A stretch of DNA of 64,000 bases, from positions 36,270,822 through 36,334,821 of the forward strand of contig CM064732.1 in assembly GCA_032717465.1 (NCBI GenBank), written 5' to 3'. Origin of the DNA: Coenobita brevimanus (taxonomy: Eukaryota; Arthropoda; Malacostraca; Decapoda; Coenobitidae). Under the pieces are notes generated by a model. The model ran no database searches, had not been told where the DNA came from, and worked only from the letters and a program-made list of their open reading frames with translations. Made by a program: the position numbers and the translations under genes. Below are positions 21,056-31,893 of this stretch, one piece after another. Positions within the stretch are counted from its first letter, which is position 1; each line of letters begins with the position of its first letter.

Positions 21056-22553
21056 TTTTCGATCCAATGTACTCTTCTTTCTTGCTGGTGCCAGATAACT
21101 CAATACAGTTTTAATAAGACGTTTAGAAATTGGAAGTATGAGATGGCTCTCAATAACCCTTTGTAACAAAAAGTTTCCAGTATGATTAAAAGACCGTCTG
21201 GAGATAGCAAGGGTATATCAATAGAACACGACACCTGATTCAAGGGGCAAAGCCTTTTCACATGACACCATCCAGCCTCCAATACTGTACTCCACACTCT
21301 CAGTATTTTCCTCCGTCCCAATCTTTCTTCTTTCCTCATTCTTCCTCGCTATTTTTTCCTCCCACCTGTCTTTGCTCTTTTCTCTCCCCTCGACATTGTT
21401 CTTTGCTCCACTCTCGTCTTTCCCTGACTTATTCTCGCTAAGTGTTTTCCTGTCACCCATCGTTCCTCCCTACCATCACTATGCTTTTCCAACATTATGT
21501 TTTCTGGTCCAGTCTGTCATCACCCCTGCTTTTCTCCATATTTCTCTTCCTGCCTCTCATGCATTCTCCCTTCTTGTCTTGTTGGTCTTTATTCCTTTTC
21601 TCACACTTTATTCAAGCACTTTATTTGCATTCTATCTGTCTTTTATCTTTCTTCCTTATTTTCTTTCTTCTCTCTCATGTTTATATATCTTTTCTCACAA
21701 TCTTCACCTCCCTCATACTCCTTCCCTATTTTCCTGCATTCCATCTCTCCTCTCCCTCTTTCTTCTCTTCTCTCTCCCTTCTTAATATTTCTTCCCCAAC
21801 TCTCTATTCATCTTCTCTGTCTTCCCGTCTCTCACGTTTCCTCGGTATGCTTTCACTTCTCTCCGTTCAGCAGGAATGTTTGTTGCTTTTTCATTTAAGC
21901 TCCTTTTTCCTTCTCTCTCTTCCTGTTTACTGTCCCCTCCCCCCCCCCCTTGCTGTTTTCGCTCTTCTCTATGCTTTCTATATTTTCTATCTAATACATT
22001 ATACTTTTCCTTCGTATCCCGGTCATTCTTTTCAGTCCATCTCCATCGTAATCTTCTCATTTTCTTCAGTACATCTCTGTATCCCTCTCACTTCATTACA
22101 TCTTCTTCATATCCTTTTCACTCATTCCACATCATTTTCTGCATATCGTTCTTACTCTCCTAATCTACTTCCTTGTCTCTCTCTCTTTTTTTTTTTTTCT
22201 AATCTTTAGTCTTTTTCCTTTCCTTTCTACACGATGTTGTTTGCTCCGCTCTCTATCCTCCCTTTTTATATTCCTGTCCAGTCCGGTCAAAAATGTTTTC
22301 TCTCTGTGTTCCCTGTTTTCTTTTCTCTCGGTAGTTTCCTTTGTTAAATCTAATTTAATTTCATTCCAGTTCTTTTCTCACTTCTTGTCTTTTATCGTTC
22401 TTCTCTATTTCCTTTCTTTCTCTGCAGTGTATTTTCTTTTTCACTCTCTGTCCTCTACCTTTACATCCTTCCTCTTTCTTCCTGGCACTCATATTTCTGT
22501 CTTCTCACTTTACATCCTTCCTCCTTCTTCCCAGCACTCATATTCCTCATCTC

Positions 22554-22587
<34 letters not shown>

Positions 22588-22833
22588 CGCTCTTTCTACA
22601 TTCGCTATTCAACTCTTTTTTTCATTACTTGAATTTCCTCCTCTCTCTTGTTGTTTTTCAGTCCACATTTTTGCTCTTCTCTTTACTACCAGTATATGAT
22701 TTTTGTCTTGTATCATTCCACACCATTTCTTTTCCTTCTGTCTTCCTATCTCTGAGTTTTATTATTTCCGTCTTCTCTCTCATGCTCCAAGTTTCTAAAT
22801 CTGGTCTTAATACTACTTCTGTCAACTACGCTC

Positions 22834-22836
<3 letters not shown>
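21056..22836. other. Pyrimidine-rich tract, no gene
   Basis: Continuation of the C/T-rich strand bias with a short TC array at 22557-22584. Open frames of up to 255 codons are Phe/Leu/Ser/Pro low complexity and appear in several overlapping frames, as expected from composition. Confidence 0.7.
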
Positions 22837-22901
<65 letters not shown>

Positions 22902-22960
22902 TTCCAATCTAACCCTTTCTCCATTCACTTTATTTCGCAGTTTGTCAGAACCATTTCTTT

Positions 22961-23054
<94 letters not shown>
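22837..23054. repeat. (TA)n and (TC)46 microsatellites
   Basis: TA array 22837-22899 and TC array 22963-23054, separated by 63 bp of unique sequence. Confidence 0.95.
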
Positions 23055-23057
<3 letters not shown>

Positions 23058-23428
23058 TCTACTTCCATTTCTTTTTTCATCCCTTCCATTCTCCGTTCAT
23101 TATTGTTTTCCTCTTGCAGATTATTTCCTTTTTGTTCCTCCTCAGCTTTCACCCTTCTCCATCATTTGCTTCCATTTCCCTTTCCTTCTTTCTTTTTTCT
23201 CTTTCTTCACGACTGTCCCTCTTTTCCTATTTTCTTTTTCACTAGCTCCTTCCTCACTTTATTATTTTTTTTTTTCCCCCGCCCTTCCTCTTCCAATGTT
23301 TTTCTCCCATGTCTCCTTCCACTCTTGTCATTCCCCTTCATTTTCATTCTTCGCTCTTTCATCAAACTTCAGACATCCCATCCTACATGTTATAGTAAGA
23401 AAATGACTATGTTTTTGCTAAACCAGAC

Positions 23429-23463
<35 letters not shown>

Positions 23464-24125
23464 CGAAGAAGAGGAGCTGAATGGAGAACTGGAGGAAAGG
23501 GGAGGAAATTAATATAAAAAGTGAGAACAGCAAAAAAAAAAAAATAAAAATAAAAGGAAGGATAAAACGAATGGGGGATAAAGAAGAAAATTTAATGAAT
23601 GAAGGGAAAGATATCGAGCCACTAAATCATGTGGACGCAATAATTATTGCTGACTCTTACATTAACTGATGTTAGGCTTTTCGGTTTTCTGAGTTGAATA
23701 AAGTATTCTCGTGGTAATAAGCATTATCTATTCTCTTTTAATTTAATTACTTCTAAAATGCCATCTCACTATCTATGCTGAGTTTTGCAACCTGTTAAGG
23801 CAGGTTATTTTGTCAGTCACGGAGTAGGGATATGGAAAAGATGTAGAAACTTAACATCATCTTCTGTCCCTGGCTAAATGAGGTAAGTACTTTGGGCCAA
23901 GTTTAGGTGAAAAAATTATATATATCTCGTTTCTCACTACCTTTCCACAACGTTACTTTTTTCCTAAACTAACTAGTACCATCCTGTGGTACAAAAATCA
24001 ATACAAAAATGATGACTGGATGCAACAAGCGTAAATGATGAATACCGTACATATAAACGCTTGACTGCCATTTTTTTCCTCTAAGTTTCAAAAGAGAACA
24101 AAGCTGTCTGTGGTAACAAGATCAG
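23055..24125. other. Pyrimidine-rich then purine-rich sequence, no gene
   Basis: C/T-rich to about 23390, then a GA array (23431-23460) and an A/G-rich stretch to about 23640, so the strand bias flips. After that it is unique AT-rich sequence with nothing recognised. Confidence 0.55.
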
Positions 24126-24203
24126 AGAGAGAGAGAGAGAAGAAGAAGAAGAAGAAGAAGAAGAAGAAGAAGAGGAGGAGGAGGAGGAGGAGGAGGAGGA
24201 GGA
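24126..24203. repeat. Compound GA, GAA and GAG repeat
   Basis: A purine-only tract: GA dinucleotides, then GAA trinucleotides, then GAG trinucleotides. Confidence 0.95.
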
Positions 24204-24375
24204 GAAAGAAAACTAAGAAAAGCTTATTCAACTTCAGTGTTAGGAGAAGGAAGGGGAGGTGAGGGTGAAAGAAAATGAGTCAGCCAGAGAGTGAGAATGT
24301 GTGATAGGGAGAGATGTAATGAAGCGGTAGGAGGGAGAGGGCGAGAGAGAAAAAAAACGTGGGAGTGAAATAAAG

Positions 24376-24553
<178 letters not shown>

Positions 24554-24629
24554 CCCGTCTCAGCCTCCCAACAAACGGATGTACAGTACATGCCGGTATG
24601 TGATGATGCCCATCTCTAAGTGGACCAAG

Positions 24630-25190
24630 CTTTGCCAGCGATTGGAAGTGAATTTTGACACTAAAAGTCATTTCGCACGAGCATGGTCGTAATGTTAGTG
24701 CTCTTCATATTTTCTGCACTTGGTGACCTTTGACCTCTGACGTGGCGGATATAGGTCATGCTTGTACGAAACACATTTGTATTCCTCAATAACGTCTATA
24801 AGCATTCGAAGTTTCATTCAATTCCATCCACACGCTGTGGAGCTAGGGAACTTGAAATTCGCGGAATGACCCACCAGAGGTACAGCTTCTAGGTGGCACT
24901 GCCAGCGACTGGAAGTGAGTGAGTTTCGACACTGAATGTCATTTTTGTATAGAGGTACTCCTGTGCAACATCCTCCCAAGAATCATGTTTTGGGCTTATT
25001 AATCTTCGGAGCCTTAGCATTTCACGCGAGCATAGTCGTGATTTTAGCTATTTTCACCGTTTTTGCATATGATGAACTTTGCCCTCTGACTTGGCAATAT
25101 AGCACATAGGTGTATAATAAAAAGTTGTTGTACTAGTCAGTAAGCATGCAAACTTTCATTTATTTCCATCAAGCCGCTGGGGAACGGGGG
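24630..25190. repeat. Duplicated noncoding module
   Basis: Two diverged copies (about 24630-24870 and 24895-25190) share gccagcgattggaagtgagt, cacgagcatggtcgtaat and, further on, ctttgacctctgac and atttccatcaagcc-type text in the same order. TGACCTTTGACCT-type motifs are also seen near 28385, 29270 and 41750, so this is probably one dispersed family. Confidence 0.6.
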
Positions 25191-25751
25191 ACATTTTTTA
25201 TAACCGGCACTGGTTGCTAGGGACACTGAGGCCAATCTTTGCAAGGTTGCCACTCGAAAATTAGATGAGAGGAGAAAAAAATGGATGACCTCAAGATTAC
25301 GCCTAATGAAGTCAGAGCTTTCTACGCCCATTAGCAATGCTTCTACAGCTTATAACGTGAAAAATACGATAAAAAGCAGGTTTTCGGCCGTTGATAGGCA
25401 CACAACTAGGACACAACTAGGCAATAGGATGGGCACTGTTTCCAGGTTTGGTCGGAATCGGTTAATTCTGAGAGGCAGATGAAAGAAAGTATACAGTACA
25501 AGTAAGGAAGTATGAGAACGTGACTAACAATAAGGGCAGCATAGAGCTTGCCAAAAGACATTGACAGAGGGACAGTGATTGATGGAAACAGAGTGACAGA
25601 GTAACACAGGGGCAAGAGGACACACAATCGGTAGTTGTGGAGTGTTAGGAAGAACTTTTATGGAATCGCGAGGGGAAGACAAACGGTAGGAAAGACACTG
25701 AGAAACATAGGGAGACAAAAGAGAAGTGGACTGGAAAGGAAGTAAAATGTT

Positions 25752-25756
<5 letters not shown>
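25191..25756. other. No gene seen
   Basis: Unique sequence with no recognisable frame. It becomes purine-rich toward the GA array that follows. Confidence 0.5.

Positions 25757-25825
<69 letters not shown>
25757..25825. repeat. (GA)34 microsatellite
   Basis: Uninterrupted GA dinucleotides. Confidence 0.97.
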
Positions 25826-25831
<6 letters not shown>

Positions 25832-26947
25832 CTTTTGCATATCTGTTTTTCATAAAATTTTACCGTACACATGTTTGTGAGTTTTCATGTGTATGAATTA
25901 TGAGCTTGTTTGTGAGTCTTCACGTATTTACGTGTGCATGTGCGCAAGCATGTGTGAATGCGTACACATGTAGGCATTTGCGTGTGTGGCAAACACGTGT
26001 ACGTTTGTGCTTGTGCGCTCGCTTCTGTGTGTGCTTCCGTGCATTTTGAGATGGTGGGTGGGGTTGAGAAAAAAAGGAAGAAAACGTTCAAACTTTCACA
26101 GCAATAGTTTTTACTGCCTCGTCTCAGTAATATTCTCAGTTTCATCTCATAATTTTTTAAAGATGGTGATGGAAGGTGAGCTTCATATGTGTAGGAATGC
26201 GCTTTGGTAGCCTACTCTTTGGGGAAAAAATAAAGCTACTCTCCCCCAGGTGTTATAACCGTTGAAATAGAACTATAAGTCTAAGCCCAGGTTCATTTTT
26301 CAAGTCTGATATTCTGGAAATTCCTTGACAGTATGTCCTCCTGTATCACATCTCCAGTGTACATTTTTTTTTTCTCTCTTATTTCCTGGAGATGCACGAT
26401 ATCTGAATACAATTATCACATGAAGAAATGCACAGCAATCCTATATTTTTCCACCAAGCTAACCGAGTTTAAAACCCTGATTAACTGTTAGCATATAATT
26501 CAGACTTTTGAAAACTGTAATACATGGCAAAAGAATATCTACATGAAAAATAAACCAGAGTGGTCCATTCCATAAACAACAATTATCAATAGGATAAATA
26601 AGTAACTGCAACAGCTGCGCCGTGCCTCACGCTCTCCACGACTAACAGAGACAATGAAAGGGAAAAAAAAAACTTCATTAACATTCATTAGGACAGACTC
26701 ACATGTGTTTCCCCCAAAAGTGTCTTCTCTCCCGTTGGATGCAGGCAGAAAACAAAGTATTGTGACACCCTGAATGACAGGCTGGTAATTATTCCGTCAG
26801 GTTTGTAGAATCCGAACACATGAAAACTCGACCCTGATGGAAATAGCTTGTGGAGGCCTTTTTAAATTTTCAAATTTTGGCAACTAATTTTCCTTTCGAA
26901 CCTGAGAGAGAGAGAGAGGGGGGGGGGAGTAATGTACGCGAGAAGAA
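25826..26947. other. No recognisable gene
   Basis: Contains a decayed gtgtg/cgtgtg-rich patch at 25870-26045 and otherwise unique AT-rich sequence. Confidence 0.5.
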
Positions 26948-27121
26948 TAAGGCTATGGCCACACTGGGAGAGATATGGGGCTAGCGAGGACGGATGAGGG
27001 CGAGATGGAGCTGTTGTGTGGCCGCATTGCGAGCGAGCTACCGCTATTCAGCTGTCGCGATGAGCGGGAGTTGCCATAGCAACGCACTCGCCAGGCCAAG
27101 GGTTAAAGGACTCACCGTTTC

Positions 27122-27430
27122 TCTGCATGATTCATCTGTGGCGACAAAGTCTGAAGACGGGATACTTACGAAAGTCTGCACTGCTAGAAAATAGTATGCT
27201 GAGATACCGACTTTGTGTTAGAGAAGAGAAAGCTGTATGCATTCTACACATGATAATTGAAGACGGCATCAATGCATTGGCACACCAGAGTAGGGAAGAA
27301 AACCCTAACAATATTCAGTTATTTAGTTCAGCAGAAAAAAAGCTACAAAATAATAGCTAGCAATGTGAGAGAGGCCTTCACAGAGTACTTCTGCCCTGAT
27401 GAAGGGTCAGTACCCTGGCAAAATTACGTG
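27122..27430 (+). pseudogene. PIF/Harbinger transposase C-terminal relic
   Basis: The plus strand reads a run ending ENPNNIQLFSSAEKKLQN, then, after a TAG and a one-base shift, NVREAFTEYFCPDEGSVPWQ. The block REAF-x-x-YF ... EGSVPWQ is the C-terminal signature of PIF/Harbinger nucleases, which typically end REA-x-x-x-YF ... G-x-V-x-WQ. The catalytic DDE portion upstream is not recognisable, so only the last 30 to 80 residues survive. The call is supported independently by the flanking terminal repeats and TAA duplications. Confidence 0.7.
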
Positions 27431-27485
27431 ACATTAGCCCAATCATCCCAGTGCTGTTCGTATGTAGATTTTATTTTATTATTAT

Positions 27486-27488
<3 letters not shown>

Positions 27489-27553
<65 letters not shown>

Positions 27554-27690
27554 GGTACTGTCCTCCACGATATCGCTGGCAAATTTTAGCAGCATTACGT
27601 CCTACATATGTACATAGTACATACCTCACTGTCCCTTCCATCAATAACAACCTTCTGATGCTGTGTGCGTGTGCGTGTGCGTGTGTGTGT

Positions 27691-27757
<67 letters not shown>
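27489..27757. repeat. (TC)30 and (GT)n arrays inside the Harbinger element
   Basis: TC array 27489-27549 and a GT/GC-interrupted GT array 27664-27757, separated by 114 bp. Both lie between the two gene relics of the transposon. Confidence 0.95.
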
Positions 27758-27758
<1 letters not shown>

Positions 27759-27812
27759 CATTGTAACGGAAATTATTTGGAAAATAGCTTATTTACAAAA
27801 ATAAACTCACCA

Positions 27813-27965
27813 GAAACTCCTAGTTTTTCTGCAATCCTTTTCCATTGCCGTGCAGCGTGTGTTCTGTCATTGTGCCTCTTACTGGAGGCATCTCAAAGGC
27901 AGGGGGTCAGAGAAACCTCAGATATTAACGTTTCCATATCCATTTCTGGCACTCCACTCGCGCGA
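27813..27965 (-). pseudogene. Myb/MADF-like DNA-binding protein relic of Harbinger
   Basis: The minus strand reads VPEMDMETLISEVSLTPCL, a TGA stop, then DASSKRHNDRTHAARQWKRI and AEKLGVSG. This is the pattern of the MADF/Myb-SANT domain of the accessory protein of PIF/Harbinger elements, which recruits the transposase to the ends (L-I-x-x-V ... P-x-L-W-D ... W-x-x-I-A). The TGA stands where the conserved Trp would be, so a Trp codon has mutated to a stop. Immediately after SG comes GTGAGT, a good splice donor, suggesting that this was the first coding exon. Confidence 0.65.
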
Positions 27966-28128
27966 GAAGAGTCAACTGTCCACAGTTCCAGCTTTCCATC
28001 GCGCCAGCTCCCGCTGTTGACAGCTTTAGCTCGTCGGCAGTGTGGCCACGTCAACCAGTTACTATGCTACAAAACGTCTCGCTCTAGCCCTCTCGCGCCA
28101 TCTCGCTCCTAGTGTGGCCGTAGCCTAA

Positions 28129-28155
28129 GAGTTGCCAGGAGAGGAAAGTATTATA

Positions 28156-28187
<32 letters not shown>

Positions 28188-28637
28188 AAAAAAACAAAAG
28201 AAGCATAGCGTGCAACACCTGCGACTTATTAACTAACATAAGGGACGGATATTTGACTCCGTCCTGTGACCCTGATATTCGAGATTTTCCTCTCAAAATC
28301 GAGTTACTTTATTTTCGTCTAAGCCTTAACCCTTCTACCTACTTTAGTTTAAATAACATCAAAAGTATTTGGGTTGAAGAGTGGCCTTGATCTTTGACCT
28401 TTCTCTGTGAACTTCATCCTCGAGTGATTGCTCTTAAGCATGAAAAACTTTATCTGTGTTCGAACCTAAACTCATCCATAAAAATCTCGCAACATAAAAT
28501 AAGAACTAAGTTAATTCTGACATGCAAACTTTGCTTTTGACTTATTGTCCTAAAGAAAAAAAAAAAAAAATAGGTTTCCCTCATGGGCGATCCGCAACTC
28601 ATCCCCAAAGTTTTATCCATAACAGGTCAAAACTATC
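28129..28637. other. No gene; ATT repeat and TGACCTTTGACC-type module
   Basis: An ATT trinucleotide array at 28150-28183, then AT-rich sequence with ccttgatctttgacctttct near 28385. A 17-base A run ends at 28570. Similar text continues at 29251-29345, on the other side of the retrotransposon fragment, as if the fragment landed inside the module. Confidence 0.5.
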
Positions 28638-29250
28638 TAAGTCCAGACGCCTTAATCCCTTATATGGGGTGGCCACAAACAAATCACCTCCACGTTACCC
28701 TGTCCCCCGCCATTTCACAGTCCCGCTCCCAGTTCACACCCCCCTCTCTCATATACCTCTCAGTTCCATCCCTCCATCTCATCTTGGCCTTCCCCTCCCT
28801 CTCTTCCCCTCCACCTCACTCACATACACTCTCCTCGTCAGTCTCTCACTCTCCATCCTCTTCAAATGGCCAAACCACCTCAGTGTGTTTCGCCTAACAC
28901 TTCCTATCACATCCACATCCACACCACAAGGCTCCTTCACATCCTCATTTGTCAGTCTGTCTCTCCATGTGACTACATAGGCTCCTCTCAAATAACTCAT
29001 TTTCACTGCTTTCACTCTTGACTTATGTCCCTCCATCAACGTCCAAGTTTCACTTCCATATGTTAGAGTTGGTATCACAATACTGTCATGTAATAACTTT
29101 TTCACTTCCATGCTCACTTCCCTGTTTCTTATCACTGCCTTCAAGGAACCAGCATCCTTTCTTCCTTGTTGTACCTTTTCAAGCACTTCACCCTCCAAAC
29201 TTCCATCCTTACTCCTCACACTATTTAGTTCGTACAAAGACATATGGGTC
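28638..29250 (-). mobile_element. 5'-truncated non-LTR retrotransposon (family A)
   Basis: The minus strand reads LNSVRSKDGSLEGEVLEKVQ, then a REVSMEVKKLLHDS block, LTYGSETWTLMEGHKSRVKA, a YLRGAYVVTWRDRLTNEDVK block, RNTLRWFGHLKRMESERLTR and a GKRGRGRPR motif. These are the thumb and C-terminal parts of the polyprotein. The frame is open for 154 codons (28779-29243), longer than in the copy at 2025-2575, which is colinear with it to about 29160. Reverse transcriptase core motifs are absent because of 5' truncation. A possible imperfect target duplication (ggtcaaaact at the left, ggtcgaactt at the right) is noted but not relied on. Confidence 0.88.
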
Positions 29251-29454
29251 GAACTTTGACATTGCCTTGTGACCTTTACTTTTACTGATTATTCTCAACA
29301 CTGAATACCTTCGTTCTTCTCTGACCTGTATTCCATCCACCAAGTTTGGTTCAAATGCTGCAAGCCGGGAAATCATTTAAAACGCGGGGTAGTAACCTTA
29401 TAACCAACCATTAAGTGTTCCCACGTGTCAACAATTAGGTTGGCGGAGGGTTAG

Positions 29455-29829
29455 TGCCCCTTCCCAGAAAACAACTAACTAAACTGACAAACAAATTGCA
29501 TTGCTCCAGGACTGACCAACAAGTGACGAATATAGGCCGGACAAAGGGCATGGTGGGGATATCAGCGTGGAATGTGAGGGGTGCAAATGATGAGGTGAAA
29601 GAGAGAGCAGTGAGCCTTTTAACCGAGGGCCACCGAGAGACACTGAGGGCCACTGGAAAAGCAAAGTTAGGTTAGGTAGAATCGATATCTCTCATTGGCC
29701 CTCAGTGAAAAGACGTTGATATTTCTTCATTGTGATTTATGTACTGCACGTCATTGCCAAAAAGAGAAAACGAACGTACAAGAGGAAAATAAAGTGGCTT
29801 TTAGTGGCCCTTGGTGAAAAGACAGATCC

Positions 29830-29860
<31 letters not shown>

Positions 29861-31190
29861 CCAGGTGCATGAATATGTGAAAGTGGTCGTATGTGAAGTG
29901 ACTGAAACCAAATAGGGTGTTGTGAGTGTGAGAGAGTGGGAATATGGATTAAGTATATGCATGAGAGTAGGTGAGAATGAGAAGGCAATGAAGGGTGTAT
30001 GTATTATTGTGTAAAAGAGATGGATGGAGGATATAAGAAAGTATGGATTTTTGGTTTGAGGATATTGTGGATAAGACTTAAAGTAGGCATTCAAGCGTGG
30101 GTGACTGTGTTTGTACTTGCACCAACAGAAGACCATGTGAGCAGAGCGAAAGGAGAGCTCTGGGTAAATGTGTGTGCATGCACAGAAAAAGTTTGAAGTG
30201 ATAGTGTTTTGACTGGAGATATGAATGGAGTGCGGAGTGCCTGCAGAAGTGGATGAGAATGATAGTTTTCTGGTGGACATTTGTGCAGGGAGGGGGGTCG
30301 GTGATAGCCAATACCCCCTTTAGACAAAATAATCCTCAGGGTATTGGCTACATGGTGAGTAATAAGGGTGGGTGGTGAACCGAATGTACAGAAGGCAATG
30401 ACTGATTATATGTGTGTGGATGAGAAAATAAGAAGAAATGCGATGGATGTCAGAGCATACAGATACTGAGGGAGTGGTCTCTCTAACCACCGCTTGGTTA
30501 TGGTGAAAATCAAGGTACAAATTCGATGGTAAAATAGCTGGAGAGATGGAGAGGAAGATGCAGTCCATACAAAAAGGGTAGAAAGGTTGCAAGAGGACGA
30601 AAAAAAAAGCAAAATATGAGAGAGAAGTGGAGGAGTGATTGGGAAAATATGATTTGGAGCAGTTCGGGTGGAGGTGGGGGATGGAAAGTGTGTGGAAGGT
30701 AATCACAGAAGAAATCTGTGCAGTATGTGTGTGGTGTATGGAGTGAGAAGACAAAATGGGGTGCAAGGAACACCACAGTGGAATCAAGAGGTGAAGCAAG
30801 CTGTGGTGCAAGAGCATATAGAAGAAAGCATATACAGAGTGAATGGGAAGCAGGGACTTGGAAGAAGTTGAGCGATGAGATCGAGAATTATATACAGAGA
30901 AGAAGGGAGAAGTTAAAAGATTAGTAAGAGAGAGTAAGGAGAGAGTGGGTGAGGAATTTGGTGTGAATTTGAGTGTAAAGTGAAGGGAATGTAAGAAAAT
31001 GTTCTGGGAGGAGGTAATGAGAGTTAGACAGGGTGATAAAGATGGTAGTAGGAAACTGAAACATAATAATGGCAGACTGCTAGTGGAGGAGAGAAAGAAT
31101 GTGAGCAAATTGAGAGAAAACTTTAAGGAATTGTTATACACAGAGATTGAAAGTAACACGATTTTAAGTATTTGTAAAGGGTAGACCGTA
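29455..31190 (+). pseudogene. Non-LTR endonuclease and linker region, strongly decayed (probably family A)
   Basis: Starts with ISAWNVRGANDEVKERAVSL (29565-29625), the first motif of an APE-type endonuclease. It is interrupted by a sequence with inverted gggccact ends (29628-29820) and a GA array. It resumes near 29960 with GVCIIV and KVGIQAWVTVFVLAPTEDHV, then a TGDMNG motif (30215-30232), the catalytic Asp/Asn block. The linker follows (KKLSDEIENYIQRRREKLKD, FWEEVMRVRQGDKDGSRKLK, RENFKELLYTEIES) to about 31190. Many stops and shifts are present. The next expected part, a reverse transcriptase, is absent here but begins at 37945 on the same strand, so the two may be one element split by the insertions between. 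Confidence 0.7.
29628..29820. mobile_element. Possible miniature inverted-repeat element
   Basis: gagggccaccgagagacact at the left and ttagtggcccttggtgaaaa at the right are roughly inverted, with another inverted pair inside (actgagggccactgg and cattggccctcagtg). It splits the endonuclease reading frame of the surrounding retrotransposon. No clear target duplication was seen. Confidence 0.35.
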
Positions 31191-31423
31191 GCACCAGTCG
31201 AGCAGGGGGGTACTTCCAATGCAGATGGAAAGTTGGTAGCAAAGAGAGAAGGAGCTCCCATTTTATCAGCCCTTGAGACTAGCTCCTGGCCACCCACCTT
31301 TGCTGAACTTTTTCAGTGTTTCAAAACAGAGAGTAGACCAGCATGCTCTCCAATACAAGTTCCTCCAGCTGCCAATACCAAACTACATGCACATTACACA
31401 CTTCACTGTCTATTCAAGATTTC

Positions 31424-31464
<41 letters not shown>

Positions 31465-31480
31465 AAAAATATAAACCAAG
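31191..31480. other. Unassigned segment ending in a poly-A run
   Basis: About 235 bp of sequence followed by an A run (31426-31462). It is open in one frame (starting near 31191, LVAKREGAPILSALETSSWP) but I recognise no domain. It is either the 5' untranslated part of the jockey-like element that follows or a separate poly-A retroposon. The junction with the preceding element is unresolved. Confidence 0.4.
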
Positions 31481-31893
31481 CCTCAGAGTCCCTGGGGGGG
31501 GGAATATCAAAGCCCCCACCACATGCCCCTCTACAGGTGATGAACCATTGAGATGTTTGGAACGACGGTATGACTGGCTTCTTTTTTATTTCTGCAACAT
31601 TCCCAGCCTTTCCTTTAATTTTCTCTCTGATGAGTACCACCTCTCCTCCTCTTAACCTCACCTTCACTTCCTAAATGAGACTTAGCTGTCTGAGGCGACT
31701 GATAGCAAACCTTTCTTTGTATCCTCCAACTTTATACTTATTTCAGAGTCAAAGGTGGCTGTTGTGTACATATAGGCTATACAATGACATTATCTTGCTC
31801 TCGTGTTCCTCAACTTGAATCTTCCGAATTCTCCACTCTTTGCTTCGGTTTTCCTGTCATTCTCTTAATAAATATACTTATCCTGTTTACTAA
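31481..31893 (+). pseudogene. Jockey-like non-LTR endonuclease, N-terminal half
   Basis: The plus strand reads CLERRYDWLLFYFCNIPSLS and FLSDEYHLSSS, a stop, PHLHFLNET with LSEATDSKPFFVSS, and SCSRVPQLESSEFSTL. This is the start of an APE endonuclease in jockey-clade style: a CNI-R-L-S motif followed by HL...L..ETQLS containing the catalytic Glu. The frame contains several stops and shifts. It ends at about 31893 inside the domain, where the 3.5-kb family B element begins, and the missing half continues at 35398. The assignment rests on the recalled motif order of this retrotransposon group. Confidence 0.75.

Larger units (their letters stand above)
26951..28125. mobile_element. PIF/Harbinger DNA transposon, decayed
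   Basis: Terminal inverted repeats GGCTATGGCCACACTGGGAG (26951) and, reverse-complemented, GGCTACGGCCACACTAGGAG (ending 28125) match at 18 of 20 positions. They are flanked by TAA at 26948-26950 and 28126-28128, the 3-bp target duplication typical of this superfamily. Two gene relics lie inside in convergent orientation, as in autonomous PIF/Harbinger elements: a transposase C-terminus on the plus strand and a Myb/MADF-like DNA-binding protein on the minus strand. Large TC and GT microsatellites have grown between them. At 1.17 kb the element is far shorter than an autonomous one, so most of the transposase has been deleted. Confidence 0.85.

Noticed and set aside
21442..22209. 255-codon and neighbouring plus-strand open frames
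   Set aside because: Pyrimidine-rich composition removes stop codons. Several overlapping frames are open at once and all read as low-complexity Phe/Leu/Ser/Pro.
22629..23480. 283-codon frame containing Tyr-Ile and Ser-Leu repeats
   Set aside because: Direct translation of TA and TC microsatellites.
29655..29675. Telomere-like repeat (ttaggttagg)
   Set aside because: Only about two units; no array.
30320..31297. 325-codon minus-strand open frame
   Set aside because: It lies opposite the purine-rich plus-strand retrotransposon sequence. A purine-rich strand yields few stops on its complement, and the translation is Ser/Leu/Phe/His-rich without motifs. The same effect produces other antisense frames over 32-35 kb and 47-50 kb.
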